DNA from: Toxotes chatareus
Taxonomy: Eukaryota; Chordata; Actinopteri; Toxotidae
Reading direction: 5' to 3'
NCBI GenBank assembly: GCA_016801885.1
Contig: CM028905.1
Coordinates: 13,668,706 to 13,732,705, forward strand
DNA: 64,000 nt
Numbering within the stretch: position 1 is the first letter of the stretch; the number at the start of each line of letters is the position of its first letter. The notes under the pieces were generated by a model that saw nothing but the letters and a program-made list of their open reading frames with translations, did no database searches and had not been told where the DNA came from. A program made the position numbers and the translations under genes. This document shows positions 12,101 through 26,500 of this stretch, one piece after another.

Positions 12101-15100
12101 GGCGTTTTTTAAATAAAAAAGTCAAAAAATTTTTGACCTCAAAATGTCATAAAAAAACGTCATAGTATAGTAAAGGCGTTTTTTTCGGCCAAAAAAAGTC
12201 AAAAAATTTTTGACCTCAAAATGTCATAAAAAAAGCGTCATAGTATAGTAAAGGCGTTTTTTTCGGCCAAAAAAAAAGTCAAAAATTTTTTGACCTCAAA
12301 ATGTCATAAAAAACGTCATAGTATAGTAAAGGCGTCAAAATCGGCCAAAAAAGTCAAAAAATTTTTGACCTCAAAATGTCATAAAAAAGCGTCATAGTAT
12401 AGTAAAGGCGTTTTTTGGCCAAAAAAAGTCAAAAAATTTTTTGACCTCAAAATGTCATAAAAACGTCATAGTATAGTAAAGGCGTCAAAATCGGCCAAAA
12501 AAAGTCAAAAATTTTTTGACCTCAAAATGTCATAAAAAATAGTAAAGGCGTCATAGTATAGTAAAAGGTTTTTTTTTGAAAAAGCAAAAAAAGTCAAAAA
12601 AATTTTGACCTCAAAATGTCATAAAAAACGTCATAGTATAGTAAAGGCGTCAAAATCGGCCAAAAAAGTCAAAAAATTTTTGACCTCAAAATGTCATAAA
12701 AAAGCGTCATAGTATAGTAAAGGCGTTTTTTAAGCCAAAAAAAAGTCAAAAATTTTTTGACCTCAAAATGTCATAAAAAACGTCATAGTATAGTAAAGCG
12801 TTTTTTCGGCCAAAAAAGTCAAAAAATTTTTGACCTCAAAATGTCATAAAAAAGCGTCGTCATAGTATAGTAAAAAAGCGTTTTTTCGTCAAAAAAAAGT
12901 CAAAAAATTTTGACCTCAAAATGTCATAAAAAACGTCATAGTATAGTAAGTAAGGCGTTTTTTCGGCCAAAAAAAAGTCAAAAAATTTTTGACCTCAAAA
13001 TGTCATAAAAAAGCGTCATAGTATAGTAAAGGCGTTTTTTGGCCAAAAAAGTCAAAAAAATTTTGACCTCAAAATGTCATAAAAAAGCGTCATAGTATAG
13101 TAAAGGCGTTTTTTCGCCAAAAAAGTCAAAAATTTTTTGACCTCAAAATGTCATAAAAAACGTCATAGTATAGTAAAGCGTTTTTTTGACCAAAAAAAAG
13201 TCAAAAATTTTTTGACCTCAAAATGTCATAAAAAAAATGTCATAGTATAGTAAAGGCGTTTTTTTGATAAAAAAAGTCAAAAAATTTTGACCTCAAAATG
13301 TCATAAAAAACGTCATAGTATAGTAAAGGCGTTTTTTTCGGGCCAAAAAGTCAAAAAAATTTTTTGACCTCAAAATGTCATAAAAAACGCGTCATAGTAT
13401 AGTAAAGGCGTTTTTTTAAACCAAAAAAGTCAAAAAATTTTTGACCTCAAAATGTCATAAAAAAGCGTCATAGTATAGTAAAGGCGTTTTTTCGGCCAAA
13501 AAAGTCAAAAATTTTTGACCTCAAAAAACGTCATAAAAAACGTCATAGTATAGTAAAAAAAGCGTCATTTAGTAAAGGCGTCAAAAAAAAAGTCAAAAAA
13601 ATTTTTGACCTCAAAATGTCATAAAAAACGTCATAGTATAGTAAAGTAAAGTCAAAAAATCGGCCAAAAAAAAGTCAAAAAATTTTTGACCTCAAAATGT
13701 CATAAAAACGTCATAGTATAGTAAAGGCGTTTTTTCGGCCAAAAAAAGTCAAAAAATTTTTGACCTCAAAATGTCATAAAAAAGCGTCATAGTATAGTAA
13801 AAGCGTTTTTTCGGCCAAAAAAGTCAAAAAATTTTGACCTCAAAATGTCATAAAAAACGTCATAGTATAGTAAAGAAGTTTTTTTTTAAAAAAGTCAAAA
13901 ATTTTTGACCTCAAAATGTCATAAAAAACGTCATAGTATAGTAAGGCGTTTTTTTCGGCCAAAAAAAGTCAAAAAAATTTTTTGACCTCAAAATGTCATA
14001 AAAAACGTCATAGTATAGTAAGGCGTCAAAAAGTCGGACCTCAAAAAAAAACGTCAAAAAAAGGCGTTTTTTTGACCTCAAAATGTCATAAAAAGCGTCA
14101 TAGTATAGTAAAGGCGTTTTTTTCGGCCAAAAAAGTCAAAAAATTTTTGACCTCAAAATGTCATAAAAAACGTCATAGTATAGTAAAGCGTTTTTTCGGC
14201 CAAAAAAGTCAAAAAATTTTTTGACCTCAAAATGTCATAAAAAACGTCATAGTATAGTAAGGCGTTTTTTTCGGCCAAAAAAAGTCAAAAATTTTTTGAC
14301 CTCAAAATGTCATAAAAAAACGTCATAGTATAGTAAGGCGTTTTTTTTTGGCAAAAAAAGTCAAAAATTTTTTGACCTCAAAATGTCATAAAAAAAAGCG
14401 TCATAGTATAGTAAAATGTCAGGCGTTTTTTAAAAGCGACCAAAAAAAGTCAAAAATTTTTTGACCTCAAAATGTCATAAAAAACGTCATAGTATAGTAA
14501 GGCGTTTTTTTTCGGCCAAAAAAAGTCAAAAAATTTTTTGACCTCAAAATGTCATAAAAAACGTCATAGTATAGTAAAAAGGCGTTTTTTGGCCAAAAAA
14601 GTCAAAAAAATTTTTTGACCTCAAAATGTCATAAAAAAAACGTCATAGTATAGTAAAGTCAAAATCGGCCAAAAAAGTCAAAAAATTTTTGACCTCAAAA
14701 TGTCATAAAAAATCATAGTATAGTAAAGCGCGTTTTTTTTTCGACCAAAAAAGTCAAAAAATTTTTGACCTCAAAAAAATTCATAAAAAAGCGTCATAGT
14801 ATAGTAAAGGCGTTTTTTGGCCAAAAAAGTCAAAAAAATTTTTGACCTCAAAATGTCATAAAAAACGTCATAGTATAGTAAAGGCGTTTTTTCGGCCAAA
14901 AAAAAGTCAAAAAAATTTTTGACCTCAAAATGTCATAAAAAACGTCATAGTATAGTAAAGCGTTTTTTTCGGCCAAAAAAGTCAAAAAATTTTTTGACCT
15001 CAAAATGTCATAAAAAACGTCATAGTATAGTAAAGTAAGCGTCAAAATCGGCCAAAAAAAAAGTCAAAAATTTTTTGACCTCAAAATGTCATAAAAAACG

Positions 15101-18080
15101 TCATAGTATAGTAAAGGCGTTTTTTTCGGCCAAAAAAGTCAAAAAATTTTTTGACCTCAAAATGTCATAAAAAACGTCATAGTATAGTAAAGGCGTTTTT
15201 TTGGGGCCAAAAAAGTCAAAAATTTTGACCTCAAAATGTCATAAAAAACGTCATCATAGTATAGTAAAGGCGTTTTTTCGGCCAAAAAAAGTCAAAAAAT
15301 TTTTTGACCTCAAAATGTCATAAAAAACGTCATAGTATAGTAAAGGCGTTTTTTTCGACCTCAAAAAAAAAACGTCATAGTATAGTCAAAAAAAGTCAAA
15401 AAAATTTTTGACCTCAAAATGTCATAAAAAAGTCGTCATAGTATAGTAAAGCGTTTTTTCGGCCAAAAAAGTCAAAAAATTTTTTGACCTCAAAATGTCA
15501 TAAAAAAACGTCATAGTATAGTATAGTAAAGCGTTTTTTCGGCCAAAAAAGTCAAAAAATTTTTTGACCTCAAAATGTCATAAAAAACGTCATAGTATAG
15601 TAAAGCGTTTTTTCGGCAAAAAAAAGTCAAAAAAATTTTTTGACCTCAAAATGTCATAAAAAAGCGTCATAGTATAGTAAAGGCGTTTTTTCGGACCAAA
15701 AAGTCAAAAATTTTTTGACCTCAAAATGTCATAAAAAAAGCGTCATAGTATAGTAAAGGCGTCAAAATCGGCCAAAAAAAAGTCAAAAAATTTTTTTTTG
15801 ACCTCAAAATGTCATAAAAAAGCGTCATAGTATAGTAAAGCGTCATAGTATAGTAAAAATTTTTTGACGTCAAAATCGGCCAAAAAAAGTCAAAAAAGTC
15901 AAAAATTTTTGACCTCAAAATGTCATAAAAAACGTCATAGTATAGTAAAGGCGTCAAAATCGGCCAAAAAAAAGTCAAAAAATTTTTGACCTCAAAATGT
16001 CATAAAAAAAGCGTCATAGTATAGTAAAGGCGTTTTTTCGCCAAAAAAGTCAAAAAATTTTTTGACCTCAAAATGTCATAAAAAAGCGTCATAGTATAGT
16101 AAAGAAGCGTTTTTTTGAAAGCCAAAAAAAGTCAAAAATTTTTTGACCTCAAAATGTCATAAAAACGTCATAGTATAGTAAAAGCGTTTTTTTCGGCCAA
16201 AAAAGTCAAAAATTTTTTGACCTCAAAATGTCATAAAAAAGCGTCATAGTATAGTAAAGGCGTTTTTTTCGGCCAAAAAAAAGTCAAAAAATTTTTTTGA
16301 CCTCAAAATGTCATAAAAATAGTATAGTCAAAAAGTAAAAATTTTTGACCTAAAATGTCATAAAAAGCGTCATAGTATAGTAAGGCGTTTTTTAAGTCAA
16401 AAAAAAAAATTTTTGACCTCAAAATGTCATAAAAAACGTCATAGTATAGTAAAGGCGTCAAAATCGGCCAAAAAAAAGTCAAAAATTTTTTGACCTCAAA
16501 ATGTCATAAAAAAGCGTCATAGTATAGTAAAGGCGTTTTTTTCGGCCAAAAAGTCAAAAAATTTTTTGACCTCAAAATGTCATAAAAAACGTCATAGTAT
16601 AGTAAAGAAGCGTTTTTTTAACCGGCCAAAAAAAGTCAAAATTTTTTGACCTCAAAATGTCATAAAAAAATCGTCATAGTATAGTAAAGGCGTTTTTTCC
16701 TCCAAAAAAAAACGTCAAAAAAAAAGTTTTTACCTCAAAATGTCATAAAAAAGCGTCATAGTATAGTAAAGCGTTTTTTCGGCCAAAAAAAGTCAAAAAT
16801 TTTTTGACCTCAAAATGTCATAAAAAACGTCATAGTATAGTAAAGGCGTTTTTCGGACAAAAAAGTCAAAAAAAATTTTTTGACCTCAAAATGTCATAAA
16901 AAAAGCGTCATAGTATAGTAAAGGCGTTTTTTTAAAAAAAAAAGTCAAAAAAATTTTTGACCTCAAAATGTCATAAAAAACGTCATAGTATAGTAAAGGC
17001 GTCAAAAAAGGTAAAAAAAAATATCATAAAAAAAATCAAAAAATTTTTTATACCACCTCAAAATGTCATCAAAATGTCATAAAAACGTCATAGTATAGTA
17101 AAGTAGGCGTTTTTTTCGGCCAAAAAAGTCAAAATTTTTGACCTCAAAATGTCATAAAAAAAAAATCATAGTATAGTAAAGGCGTTTTTTCGGCCAAAAA
17201 AAGTCAAAAAATTTTTGACCTCAAAATGTCATAAAAAAGCGTCATAGTATAGTAAAGGCGTTTTTTTCGGCCAAAAAAAAAGTCAAAAATTTTTTGACCT
17301 CAAAATGTCATAAAAAACGCGTCATAGTATAGTAAAGGCGTTTTTTCGGCCAAAAAAAAGTCAAAAATTTTTGACCTCAAAATGTCATAAAAAAGCGTCA
17401 TAGTATAGTAAAGTCATAAAAAACGTTTAGTTTCGGCCAAAAAAGTCAAAAAAATTTTTGACCTCAAAATGTCATAAAAAAACGTCATAGTATAGTAAAG
17501 CGTTTTTTTCGGCCAAAAAAGTCAAAAAATTTTTTGACCTCAAAATGTCATAAAAAACGTCATAGTATAGTAAAGGCGTTTTTTTCGGCCAAAAAAAAAA
17601 TCAAAAAATTTTTGACCTCAAAATGTCATAAAAAACGTCATAGTATAGTAAAAAAGCGTTTTTTCGGCCAAAAAAAGTCAAAAAATTTTTGACCTCAAAA
17701 TGTCATAAAAAACGTCATAGTATAGTAAAGTAGCGTTTTTTTTTCAAAATTTTTGACCTCAAAAAAGTCAAAAAAAGCGTCATAGTATTTTTTTGACCTC
17801 AAAATGTCATAAAAAAACGTCATAGTATAGTAAAGGCGTTTTTTAAAAAAAAAAGTCAAAAAATTTTTGACCTCAAAATGTCATAAAAAAACGTCATAGT
17901 ATAGTAAAAGCGCGTCAAAATCGGCCAAAAAAGTCAAAAAAATTTTTTTGACCTCAAAATGTCATAAAAAAGCGTCATAGTATAGTAAAAGCGTTTTTTT
18001 TGGCCAAAAAAAAAAGTCAAAAAATTTTTGACCTCAAAATGTCATAAAAAAGCGTCATAGTATAGTAAAGGCGTTTTTTT
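9110..18080 (+). repeat. Array domain 2: well-preserved monomers, mostly type B
   Basis: Regular copies of about 75 bp in which the GGCGTTTTTTCGGCC form is common and AAAAAGCGTCATAG often replaces AAAAACGTCATAG. The junction with the decayed core is sharp, at about 18080-18120. Confidence 0.8.
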
Positions 18081-21000
18081 CGGCCAAAAAAATCCAAAAT
18101 TTGACCTCAAAATGTTATTCAAAAAAAACTTATCATATTAAGGCGTTTTTAATGCATTAAAAAAGTCAAAAAATTTTTGACCTCAAATGTCATAATAAGC
18201 GTCCTTAGTATAAATGAGCGTCTTTTAAAGCCAAAAAAGTCAAAAATATTTTTGACGTCAAAATATCATCAAAAACATCATAGTATATTAAAGTCAAAAA
18301 TCAAGCAGAAAAGAAAGTCAAAAGATTTTTTGACTTCAAAATGACATAAAAGCGTCATCATATAGTAAAAATTCCGATCAAATTGACCAAAAAAGTCAAA
18401 AAATTTTTTTTTTTTTTTTTATCAAATATCATATAAGCGATCATAGTATAGTAAAGCGGCGTCAAAATGGCAATAAAAAGTCAAAATGTTTTTTGACCTC
18501 AAAATGTCATTAAAAAACGTCTGTAAAGTATAGTAAGGCGTTTTTTTGGCCAAGAATCAGAAAATTTTGAGATCAAAATGTCATAAGCGTCATATTATGA
18601 TAAAAGGCTCCGTCGCTTAAAAAAGTCCCAAGAAAAATTTGACCTCAAAAAAGTCATAAAAATGTCTCATAGTATAATGAAATACGTTTTTATTAAAAAA
18701 GTCAAAAAAAATTGTTTGAAAATGTCATAAATGTCATCATAGTATAGTAAGGCGTCCAATCGGCACGGCAAGTTAAAGAAAAATTTGACATCAAAATAAT
18801 ATAAAAATCATAATAAAAAATAAATAGTAAAGTCAAAATACGGCCAAAAATTCAGAAAAATTTTGACCTCAAAAGTATCATAAAAAACGTCATAGTATAA
18901 TAAGGCGTTTTTGGGCTAGCAACTCAAAATTGTTTTGACCTCAAAATGTCATAAAAACATCATAAGTGTAGTATAAGTAGCGTCAAAATGTTAAAAGATC
19001 AAACATTTTTGGACCTCAAAATGTCATAAAAGCAATCACTTAGTATAGTAAAGAAGTCAAAATAAATTCAAAAAAAGTCAGTAAAATTTTTGACCTCTCA
19101 AATGTCATAAAAAAGCGTCATAACTTAGTATAGTCGAGAAGCATGCTTTACATTATAAACTCAAAAAAAATTTTGCGACCTCAAAATGTCATAAAAAGAA
19201 ACATCATAGCAAAAATGAAAGCGTCATTTTTTAGCAAAAAGTCAAAAAAAATTTTGACCTCAAGTATCATATAAAACGTAACTATGATAGCAAATGCTTC
19301 TTTTCGGCCAAAAAAAAGTCAAAAATTTTGACCTCAAAATGTCATAAAACGTCATAGTGTAGTATAGTAAAAATTGCGTTTAAATATGATAAAATCCAAG
19401 TACGACCTCAAATGTCATAAAAACATCATAGTATAGTAAAGGCGTTTTTTAAAATTTAAAAAGTCAAGAAAATTTTGACGTCAAAATATAATAAAAGCCT
19501 CATAGTACTTTAGTGATCAAAGATTTTTTCGGCCATAAAATGTCTAGAATTTTTTGACCTCATAATAGTCATGATAATTTTTAGTAAGAATCAAAACGAC
19601 CTCAAATATAAACGTCATGTAGCGTCTTTTGACCAAAAGTCAGGTACGACCTCAAATATCTTAAAAAAAACGTCTATACTATAATGCAGTCAAAATCGTG
19701 CATAGTCAAGAAAAATTTGACCTCAAGAAGCCATCGCGATCATAGTAGTAATTTTTCGATAAAGTCGTTTGTCAAAAGTAACGTCATTATAGTAGGCGTC
19801 AAAATAGGCCAAAATTGTCAGAAGTGCGACAAAAAATATAAACGTCATGTATAATATTAAGGCGTTTTCAATTAAAGTCAGAAATGTTTTGACCTCAAAT
19901 GTCCATAAAAAACATCATGTAGTATAGTAAAGGCGTCAAAATCGATAAGAATAAAGTGAAAAGATCTTTTGACGTCAAATGACATAAAAAAGCATAATGT
20001 GGTAGGCTTTTTTTGTTAGCGAGTCAAAAATTTTACGACCTAAAAATATCCTCTTTATCATAGTATAGTAAAGTAGATCAAAATAAGCCCAAAAGTCAAG
20101 AAAATTTTGACCTCAAAATGTCATAAAAAATCATCAATATATGAGTAAAGCTTCTTTATTTAATAAAGTCAAAAAATTTTGACCTCAAAAAATAATAAAC
20201 AGCGTCATAGTAGTATAATGGTATTCGGCCAAAAAAGTTAAAAAAATTTTGACCTCAAAATGTCATAAAAAACGATCATAGCATAACAAAATTTCACGTT
20301 TATTCAATAAAAGTCAGGTAAAAAAATTTTGACCTCAAATATCAGCGTCATAGCAATGAGGCGTTTTTCGACAAGTCAAAAATTTTTAATCAAAAATCAT
20401 CCTAGCGTCATAGTAAGGCCCCAAAATCGGCCAAGTCAAAAATCTTTTGTCAAAATAGTAAAAGCATTTTTTTCGTATGAAGCGTCAAAAAAAAAATTTT
20501 GACCTCAAAATGTCATAAAAAACATCATAGTATATTAAAGGCGTCAAAATCAGCTAGAAAAAATTAAAAGATTTTTTTTGACTTCAAAATGACATAAAGC
20601 GTCGCCTTAACAGTATAGTAAGAAAGAAAAGGCAAAATTTTGACCAAAAAAATTCAAAAAAATTTTGACCTCAAATATGTGACATAAAAACGTCATAGTA
20701 TAGTAAAGCGTCAAAATTTTTACCATTAAAAGTCAAAAATTTTTGACCTCAAAATGTAAGAAAAGCAAATCATAGTATAGTAAGGTATTAAAATCTATTA
20801 AAAAAATTAAAAAATTTTTGGACCTCAAAATCTGTCATAAACGTCATAGTATAGTAAAAGAAGCATCAAAATCGGCCAATGGCAGTCAAAATCTTTTTGA
20901 CCTCCAAATGTCATAACGTCGCATCAGCAGTATAGTAAAGGCGTTTTTTCATTAAAAAGTCAAAATTTTTGACCTCAAATATCAAAAAACGTCATGGTAT

Positions 21001-23500
21001 AGTAAAAGTGTTTTTTAAATAAGTTAAGTATTTTGACCTCAAAATATCTTACGCGCGTCATAGTACTTAATAATACATTAAATGGCGATCAAAATTTTTG
21101 ACTTTAAATTTCCTCGCGTCGTAATTCAGGCATTTCAATAAAAAGTTAAAAATATCGCATAAAAGCGATCCTTAGTATAATGCAGGCCAAAATCAATAAA
21201 ACATCAAAAGTCAAAACATTTGGACCTCAAAATATCATAAAAGCATTCATAAAAAAGTAATAAGGCGTTTTTTCATCATAAACTCAGGTTACGACACTCA
21301 AATATTATCATAAAAACGTCATAGTATAGTAAAGCGTTTTTTTAGTCAAAAAGATCAAAAAAAAATTTTGACCCCATAATGTCATAAAAACGTCCTTAGT
21401 ATGGTAAAAAGCGTTTTGATAAACAAGTCAAATTTTTTGACCTCAAAAATATCATCATAAAACGTCATAGTATAGTAAAGGCTTTATTTTCAATAAGAAA
21501 TCAAAAATTTTTGACCTCAAAAATATCATAAAAAAAACATCATAGTATAGTAAGAAACGCGTTTTTTTTGACCAAAAAAGTCAAAAAAAAAATTTTTGTT
21601 GACCTCAAAATATCATAAAAACGTCATAGTATAATGAAAAGGCAATCCAAATCTCGATTAAAAAGTCAAGAATTTTGACCTCAAATGTCATAAAAAAGCG
21701 TCATAGTATAATCTGAGCATCAAATAAATATAAAGTCAAAAAAAAATTTTGACCTCAAAATGTCTTAAAAAAGCGTCCTTAACAGTATAGTAAAAGGCGT
21801 TTTTAGAAGCCAAAAATCAAAAAAATTTTGACCTCAAAATGTCATTAAAACGTCATAGTAACAATACAGTAGCGTTAAAATTGGTAAGTCAAAAAAAAAA
21901 AAAAAAAAAAATTTTGACCTCAAATGTCATAAAAAACATCATAGTATAATAAAGAAGTTTAAATCGGCGTACGAAAAGTCAAAAAGATCATTTGACCTTT
22001 TGACATAGCGATCATAGTATAATAAGGCGTCAAAATCTGGCCAAAAATTCAAAAAAATTTTTGACGATAAAATATCATATAAAAAGCGTCATAGTATAGT
22101 AAAGGCGTTTTTTCGGCCAATGAAAATCAAAAATTTTGACCTCAAAATGTATAAAAAAACGTCATAGTATAGTAAAGGCGTTTTAATCGGACAAAAAAAG
22201 TCAAAAAATTTTTGACCTCAAAATGTCATAAAAAAACGTCATAGTATATTAAAGGCGTTATTAATCGGCCAAAAAAGTCAAAAAAAATTTTTTGACCTCA
22301 AAATGTCATAAAAAAAAACGTCATTAGTATAGTAAAGGCGTCCATCACGGCCAAAAAAAGTCAAAAAAATTTTGACCTCAAAATGTCATAAAAAAACGTC
22401 CTTAGTATATGAGGCGTTTTTCAGCAAAAATTCAAAATTTTTTTGACCTCAAATGTCATAAAAACGTCGTCATAGTATAATGAAGGCGTTTTTTCCCGTA
22501 AAAAAAGTCAGCCTCGAAATTTTGACCTCAAAATGTCACGTAAAAGAAGTACGTCATAAATGTCATAGTAAAAGTGTTTTTTAGGCCAAAAAAGTCACAA
22601 AATTTTGACGTTAAAATGTCATAAAAAGCGTCATAGTATAGTAAGGCGTCAAAAAAAAGCTGACCAAAAAATGTCATAAAAAAGCGTTTTTGACCTCAAA
22701 ATGTCATAAAAAAGCGTCATAGTATAGCGTCATCAAAATATTACTACGTCCAAAAATTTAAACATAAAAACCTCCATAAAAGGTCATGCAAAAAGCACGT
22801 CATGGTATGATGAAGTCAAAAATTTTTTGACCTCAAAATGTCATAAAAAAGCGTCATAGTATAAGTAAAGAGGCGTTTTTTAAATAAAAAAAGTCAAAAA
22901 ATTTTTTGACCTCAAATGTCATAAAAAAGCGTCATAGTATAGTAAAAGCGTCACATTCGGCAGAAAAAAGTCAAAATTTTTTGACCTTTTGTCATCAAAA
23001 GCAATCATAGTATAGGCGTCCGTCAGTAAAGTAAAAGAATTTTTGACCTCAAAGGTAATAAAAACGTCATATATGTAGTAAATGGCGTTTTTTTGTCAAA
23101 AATTTTTGACCTCAAAATAAGCGTCATAGTATAGTAAAGCGTTTTAATCGGCAGAAAAAAAGTCAAAAAAATTTTGACCTCAAAATATCATAAACAATCA
23201 TAGTATAGTAAAGCGTCAAAATTGATAAAAAAGTCAAAAAAATTTTGACCTCAAATGTCATAAAAAGTCATCATATAGTATAGTAAAGGCGTCTTTTTGA
23301 CCAAAAGTCAAAAAATTTTTGACCTCAAAATGTCATAAAAAGCGTCATAGTATAGTAAATGCGTCAATAAAAATCGGCCTCATAACGTAAAAAGTAAATG
23401 CGTATTTTTCGGCCAAGTCATTTGACCTCAAAATATCATAAAAACGTCATCATAGTATAGTAAAAATTTTTAAAATCGTCCAAAAGAAAAGTCAAAAATT
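18080..23500 (+). repeat. Array core: heavily decayed monomers
   Basis: The unit is still visible (GACCTCAAA, GTCATAGTATAGTAA), but copies differ by many substitutions, truncations and small insertions. Typical variants are CCTTAGTATA, GCGATCATAG, AAGTACGACCTCAAATG and whole segments missing, worst at about 19,380-21,300. Conservation recovers progressively from about 22,080 and is good again after about 24,000. The core may be a genuinely older block or a poorly polished part of the assembly. Confidence 0.8.
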
Positions 23501-26500
23501 TTGACCTCAAAATGTCATAAAAAGCGTCGTAGTATAGTAAAGAAGCGTCAAAATCGGCAGAAAAAAGTCAAAAATTTTGGACATCAAAATATCATAAAAA
23601 GCGTCCTTAGTATAGTAAAGTACGTCAAATCGGCCAAAAAAGTCAAAAAAATTTTGACCTCAAAATGTCATAAAAGCGATCATAGTATAGCAAAGCGTCA
23701 AATATGGCCAAAAAAATATCAAAAATTTTTTAGACCTCAAAATGTCATAAAAAAATTTGACCTCCTTAGTATAGTAAATACGTTTTAATCGATAAAAATC
23801 AAAAAAATTTTTTTGACCTCAAATGTCATAAAAAAACGTCATAGTATAGTCTACAGTCATGCATCGACAAAAGTCAAAAAAATTTTTGACCTCAAACTGT
23901 CATATAAAGCGTCATAGCAAATATAGTAGCGTCGTCAAAATCAGCGAAAAAAGTCAAAAATTTTGACCTCAAAATGCGTCATCGGCCAAAAAGCGTCATA
24001 GTATATGTAAAAAAAGCGTCATAATCCTGACATAAAAAGTCAAAAAATTTTTTGACCTCAAAATGTCATAAAAAACGTCATAGTATAGTAAAGGCGTTGA
24101 TTTGATCGGTCAAAAAAAAGTCAAAAATTTTTGACCTCAAAATGTCATAAAAAAACGTCATAGTATAGTAAAGCGTTTTTTCGACCCAAAAAAAGTCAAA
24201 ATTTTTGACCTCAAAATATCATAAAAAAGCGTCATAGTATAGTAAAGGCGTCAAAATCGGCCAAAAAAAAAAAAAAATTTTGGACCTCAAATGTCATAAA
24301 AAACATCATAGTATAGTAAAAAGCGTCAAAATCGGTAAAAAAGTCAAAAAAATTTGACCTCAAAATGTCATAAAAAAAAGCGTCATAGTATAGTAAAGGC
24401 GTTTTTTTGGCCAAAAAAAGTCAAAAAATTTTGACCTCAAAATGTCATAAAAAAAAGCGTCATAGTATAGTGAGCGTCAAAATCGGTCAAAAAAAGTCAA
24501 CATTTTTTGACCTCAAATATGTCTTAAAACGTCATAGTATAGTAAAGCGTTTTTTTTCGGCCAAAAAGTCAAAATTTTTTGACCACCTCAAAAATGTCAT
24601 AAAAAAACGTCATAGTATAGTAAAGAGCGTCAAAATTACCAAAAAAGTCAAAAAATTTTTTGACCTCAAAATGTCATAAAAAACGTCATAGTATAGTAAA
24701 GCGTCAAAATACAGCCAAAAAAAAGTCAAAAAGATTTTTTGACCTCAAAATGTCATAAAAACGTCATAGTATAGTAAAGCGTCAAAATCGGCCAAAAATC
24801 GTCAAAAATTTTGACCTCAAAATGTCATAAAAAGCGTCATAGTAAGTATAGTAAAAAAGTCAAAATCGGTAAAAATGTCAAAAAAATCAAAGTTTGACCT
24901 CAAAATGTCATAAAAAAATTTTTGCCTCAAAATCATATATAGTATAGTAAAGGCGTCAAAGCTCGGCCAAAAAAAAGTCAAAAATTTTTTGACCTCAAAA
25001 TGTCATAAAAACGTCATTAGTATAGTAAAAGCGTTTTTTCATTAAAAGTCAAAAAATTTTTGACCTCAAAATGTCATAAAAAGCGATCATAGTATAGTAA
25101 AGAGTCAAAATCGGTCAAAAAAGTCAAAAAAATTTTTGACCTCAAAATGTCATAAAAAAACGTCATAGTATAGTAAAGGCGTCAAAATGGCCAAAAAAGT
25201 CAAAAAATTTTTTGACCTCAAAATGTCATAAAAAAGCGTCATAGTATAGTAAAAGCGTCAAAATCGGCCAAAAAAAGTCAAAAATTTTTTGACCTCAAAA
25301 TGTCATAAAAAACGTCATAGTATAGTAAAGAGCCAAACTCAAAACATCGGCCAAAAAGTCAAAAATTTTTGACCTCAAAATGTCATAAAAAAAAGCGTCA
25401 TAGTATAGTAAAGGCGTCAAAAATCGGTAAAAAAGAATCAAAATTTTTGACCTCAAAATGTCATAAAAAAGCGTCATAGTATAGTAAAGAGCGTCAAAAT
25501 CGGCCAAAAAAGTCAAAAATTTTGACCTCAAAATATCATAAAAAGCGTCATAGTATAGTAAAGAAGCGTTTTTTCGGTAAAAAAGTCAAAAAAATTTTGA
25601 CCTCAAAATGTCATCAAAAACGTCATAGTCATAGTATAGTAAAGGCGTCAAAACCCGGTCAAAAAGTCAAAATTTTTTTGACCTCAAAATGTCATAAAAA
25701 ACGTCATAAATATAGTAAAGCGTCAAAATCGGCCAAAAAAGTCAAAAATTTTTTGACCTCAAAATGTCATAAAAAAACGTCATAGTATAAAGGCGTCGTG
25801 TTTTTCGGTCAAAAAAGTCAAAAAATTTTGACCTCAAAATGTCATAAAAAAGCGTCATAGTATAGTATAGGCGTCAAAATCGGCCAAAAAAAGTAAAAAA
25901 ATTTTTTGACCTCAAAATGTCATAAAAAAAGCGTCATAGTATAGTAAAGGCGTCAAAATCGGCCAAAAAAAGTCAAAAAATTTTTTGACCTCAAATGTTA
26001 TAAAAAAAACGTCATAGTATAGTAAAGGCGTTTTTTTAAAAAAAAGTCAAAAAATTTTTTGGCCTCAAAATGTCATAAAAAACGTCATAGTATAGTAAGG
26101 CGTCAAAACCGGCAAAAAAAGTCAAAAAAATTTTGACCTCAAAATATCTTAAAAACGCTATAGTATAGTAAGGCATGTTTTTCGGCCAAAAAGTCAAAAA
26201 ATTTTGACCTCAAAATGTCATAAAAATGTCATAGTATAGTAAAAGCGTCAAAATCGGCAAAAAAGTCAAAAAATTTTTGACCTCAAAATGTCATAAAAAA
26301 CGTCATAGTATAGCAAGGCGTCAAAATCGGCCAAAAAGTCAAAAAAAAATTTTGACCTCAAAATGCCATAAAAAAATCAAAGTATCATAGTATAGTAAAA
26401 TTTTTGCGTCAAAATCGGTCCAAAAAAGTCAAAATTTTTGACCTCAAAATGTCATAAAAAAACGTCATAGTATAGTAAAGGCGTCAAAATCGGCAAAAAG

